The notes under the pieces: model-generated
The model's database searches: none
Seen by the model: only the letters and a program-made list of their open reading frames with translations
What the model was told of the DNA's origin: nothing
Assembly: GCF_042242105.1 (NCBI RefSeq)
Contig: NC_092020.1
Location: 20,831,288 to 20,895,287 of the forward strand
Origin: Pempheris klunzingeri
Taxonomy: Eukaryota; Chordata; Actinopteri; Acropomatiformes; Pempheridae
DNA: 64,000 nucleotides
Reading direction: 5' to 3'
Program-made: the position numbers and the translations under genes
Shown here: in pieces, positions 62,183-64,000 of the stretch
How positions within the stretch are numbered: position 1 is the first letter of the stretch
How the letters are laid out: each line of letters opens with the position of its first letter

Positions 62183-64000
62183 ATGAGGAGGTTTTTTCAA
62201 GCACACAGGAACGAAGACTACAGTCAGATCCAGTATCTGACGGCCAAGTGCACCCGTCTGGCTCATGACAAAGGTAAGTCGAGACTTTGAACTCTCAGAA
62301 TAAAGTTACACATTTACATTTCCGAGCTTACTGGAGTATACAGGTCCAGTCTGGTGTAACTGCCATTATTCCTTTTTTGTCTTATTTATGTCTCCTTGAA
62401 CTCACAACTGTATTAATTGTGCTTGAGGCAGCAGCAACTCGCTTAGCTCAAAGTTGAATTTGGAAAAGACCCAGATTAAGTTACAGTGTTATAATAACCA
62501 AAAATTATCCACCCAATATCTTATAATACACAGTTCCAGAAAAATGCAATCTAATGAGTAATTTAACAAACATGATACGGTGTTATCTAAAAGTTCAAAC
62601 TTCCCTTATGGGCTTTTGAATGCATTTTGTTCACATTTAAATCCAAACATGCATGCTACATGCTCAGGCTTAACATTTTCTTGGTACATGCGTAGTTTCT
62701 TTGCACGTTGTTCATTGCAGATAATAAAACTTGGCTCAAAGGTCATAACTTGAAAGTGAAAGTGTCTTTAAGAATGTAAACGTGCGTGCATCTGGTCGCA
62801 TTTACAATTTCAATGTTGTCGTGATTAATGGGGGGGAAAAAAAAGACGAAACATTTGACAATTATTCTATGAACTGTTGCAACACACCACGGTCACAATA
62901 ACTCTTAATAACAAGTAATCAGATGAGGTTTGAGCAGCTACCAGTGAAACATGTCTGAAGTGGAAACCAGTGTGTAGTGCAGATAAATAACTTACTGGAC
63001 ACTTCATCGTGTTTTCTTGCACACTGGGCCCCTGAAGAGGGCACTCTATCATGTTTCTCTACCATGGGGGTTTCCCAGTGTAAACTGTCTTAGCTGCAGA
63101 TGAATTCATTTAATGTCTGCAAAAAAGGATTGTAATCCTACTTTGTAATGGCTTAAACAACCACAGCAGCAGCCACACCTCACCATTTCCAGATAGTTTC
63201 ATAATCATGGCGCAACGCTATAATACATCAAGGATTGATTTGCCAGCTGTGAACTATCAGAGTCAAATACGATTAATATTTTTGATTAAAAATCTCTCTT
63301 CTGTTTGTCAAGAGTTTCTTTGTTTAGGGACATTTCTGAAGTATAACAGCAGCACATGTAGCTAAAACTGAACAGCGCCCCACAATATGCAATAAAATAC
63401 AAAGTAATAGACTGAACAGAACCTCTGCTGATGGGGAGTAGGAGTCACAATAATGATTTCAGACCCTTTCTACATGATGTGGACAATAAAGTGACATTTT
63501 CTCATGAGAGCTGAGGATGGCTGAAGAGCAGAGATCCAACAGAAATGTGTGGGAAAAGTATCAGGGACACTTAACTTCCACATGAGTGCAATGATGAGGT
63601 GAGGGTGGTGGGAATTCCTTAAAACTCCAATGAGAGGAATGTTTTTGCCAGATATGTCAGCGGCTGATATACAACCCTACATTTAAAGTGTCATGGTTTA
63701 AAACATTATGGTTATTTTATGCTGCAGGCAGTACAAAACGTACTTTTTCATTGGCTTTCATTAAAACACGTCCAAGTGGCACACATTCAGCAGATCTTCT
63801 GTTTTAATGAAAATCATCTACAGCTATGGTGTGGTGTGGCCAGCCTAAGTTTGGTCTGTTCTCTGTGGCTGCAGCAGTGCTCGACAGGGAGTTTCTGGTG
63901 TCCAGAGACAGGGAGAGGAAGCTGCAAAATGATCTGGAAGCTGCGATCGCTCAACTCCACCACCAGGAGCAGCTGAACATGGAGCTGAGGATGAAACAGG
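62183..64000 (+). CDS. Coiled-coil protein of unknown identity, first two coding exons (runs off the window)
   Basis: Exon 1 is 62183-62273, starting MRRFFQAHRNEDYSQ and ending before a GTAAGT donor (phase 1). Exon 2 starts at 63875 after TGGCTGCAG and stays open to the window edge. The ATG is the first in frame after a TAA about 60 nt upstream. Together they give 72 residues so far, rich in Glu, Lys, Arg, Gln and Leu, with heptad-like hydrophobic spacing (for example VLDREFLVSRDRERKLQ, then LEAAIAQLHHQEQLNMELRM). This is the character of a long helical coiled-coil protein, of the kind found in centrosomal, ciliary or trafficking proteins. I do not recognise the family and give no function. 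The acceptor is a CAGCAG, so the first Ala of exon 2 may be optional. The 1.6 kb intron shows nothing recognisable. Confidence 0.7.

Noticed and set aside
1-64000. CRISPR arrays, bacterial operons, phage or integron features
   Set aside because: The window is vertebrate nuclear DNA; the tandem repeats seen are microsatellites or short direct duplications, not spaced palindromic arrays.

Overview
The window is nuclear genomic DNA from a ray-finned fish, most likely a percomorph teleost. The evidence is vertebrate genes split by GT-AG introns, AT-rich intergenic DNA, long (GT)n/(CA)n microsatellites, and fragments of interspersed repeats that I recognise as typical of teleosts. There is nothing bacterial in it: no operons and no CRISPR.

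Layout. 1-10.3 kb: no gene recognised; old repeats and one unexplained exon-like ORF. 10.58-17.23 kb: hopx (+), two coding exons, 75 aa. 17.2-36.6 kb: about 19 kb with no recognised gene; three dinucleotide repeats, a 5'-truncated L1-like LINE, an internally deleted Tc1/mariner-like transposon (31.26-31.97 kb) with near-perfect inverted repeats, and a block near 33 kb that looks like conserved non-coding DNA. 36.99-39.15 kb: arl9 (-), four exons, 256 aa. 40.11-41.19 kb: snapc1 (-), 361 aa, in a single uninterrupted exon. 42.96-51.74 kb: srp72 (-), all 19 coding exons resolved, 669 aa. 52.43-56.91 kb: leprotl1 (+), four exons, 131 aa, head-to-head with srp72. 62.18 kb to the right edge: the first two exons of a coiled-coil protein gene that I do not recognise.

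How the genes relate. hopx, arl9 and srp72 belong to the conserved vertebrate block that lies on human 4q12. snapc1 and leprotl1 come from other human chromosomes (14q and 8p), so in this fish they have been joined to that block. The genes do not form one pathway. HOPX is a DNA-binding-deficient homeodomain cofactor. ARL9 is a divergent ARF-like small GTPase with an N-terminal membrane-anchor-like segment. SNAPC1 is a subunit of the snRNA promoter factor SNAPc. SRP72 is a core protein of the signal recognition particle. LEPROTL1 is a four-pass endosomal/Golgi membrane protein.

I found no clear new multi-gene system. The items most worth a second look are the intronless snapc1 copy, the unexplained exon-like ORFs at 2.1 and 26.2 kb, the Tc1-like deletion derivative, the candidate regulatory block near 33 kb, and the unidentified coiled-coil gene at the right edge. 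All splice sites were read by eye and no transcript or database evidence was available.
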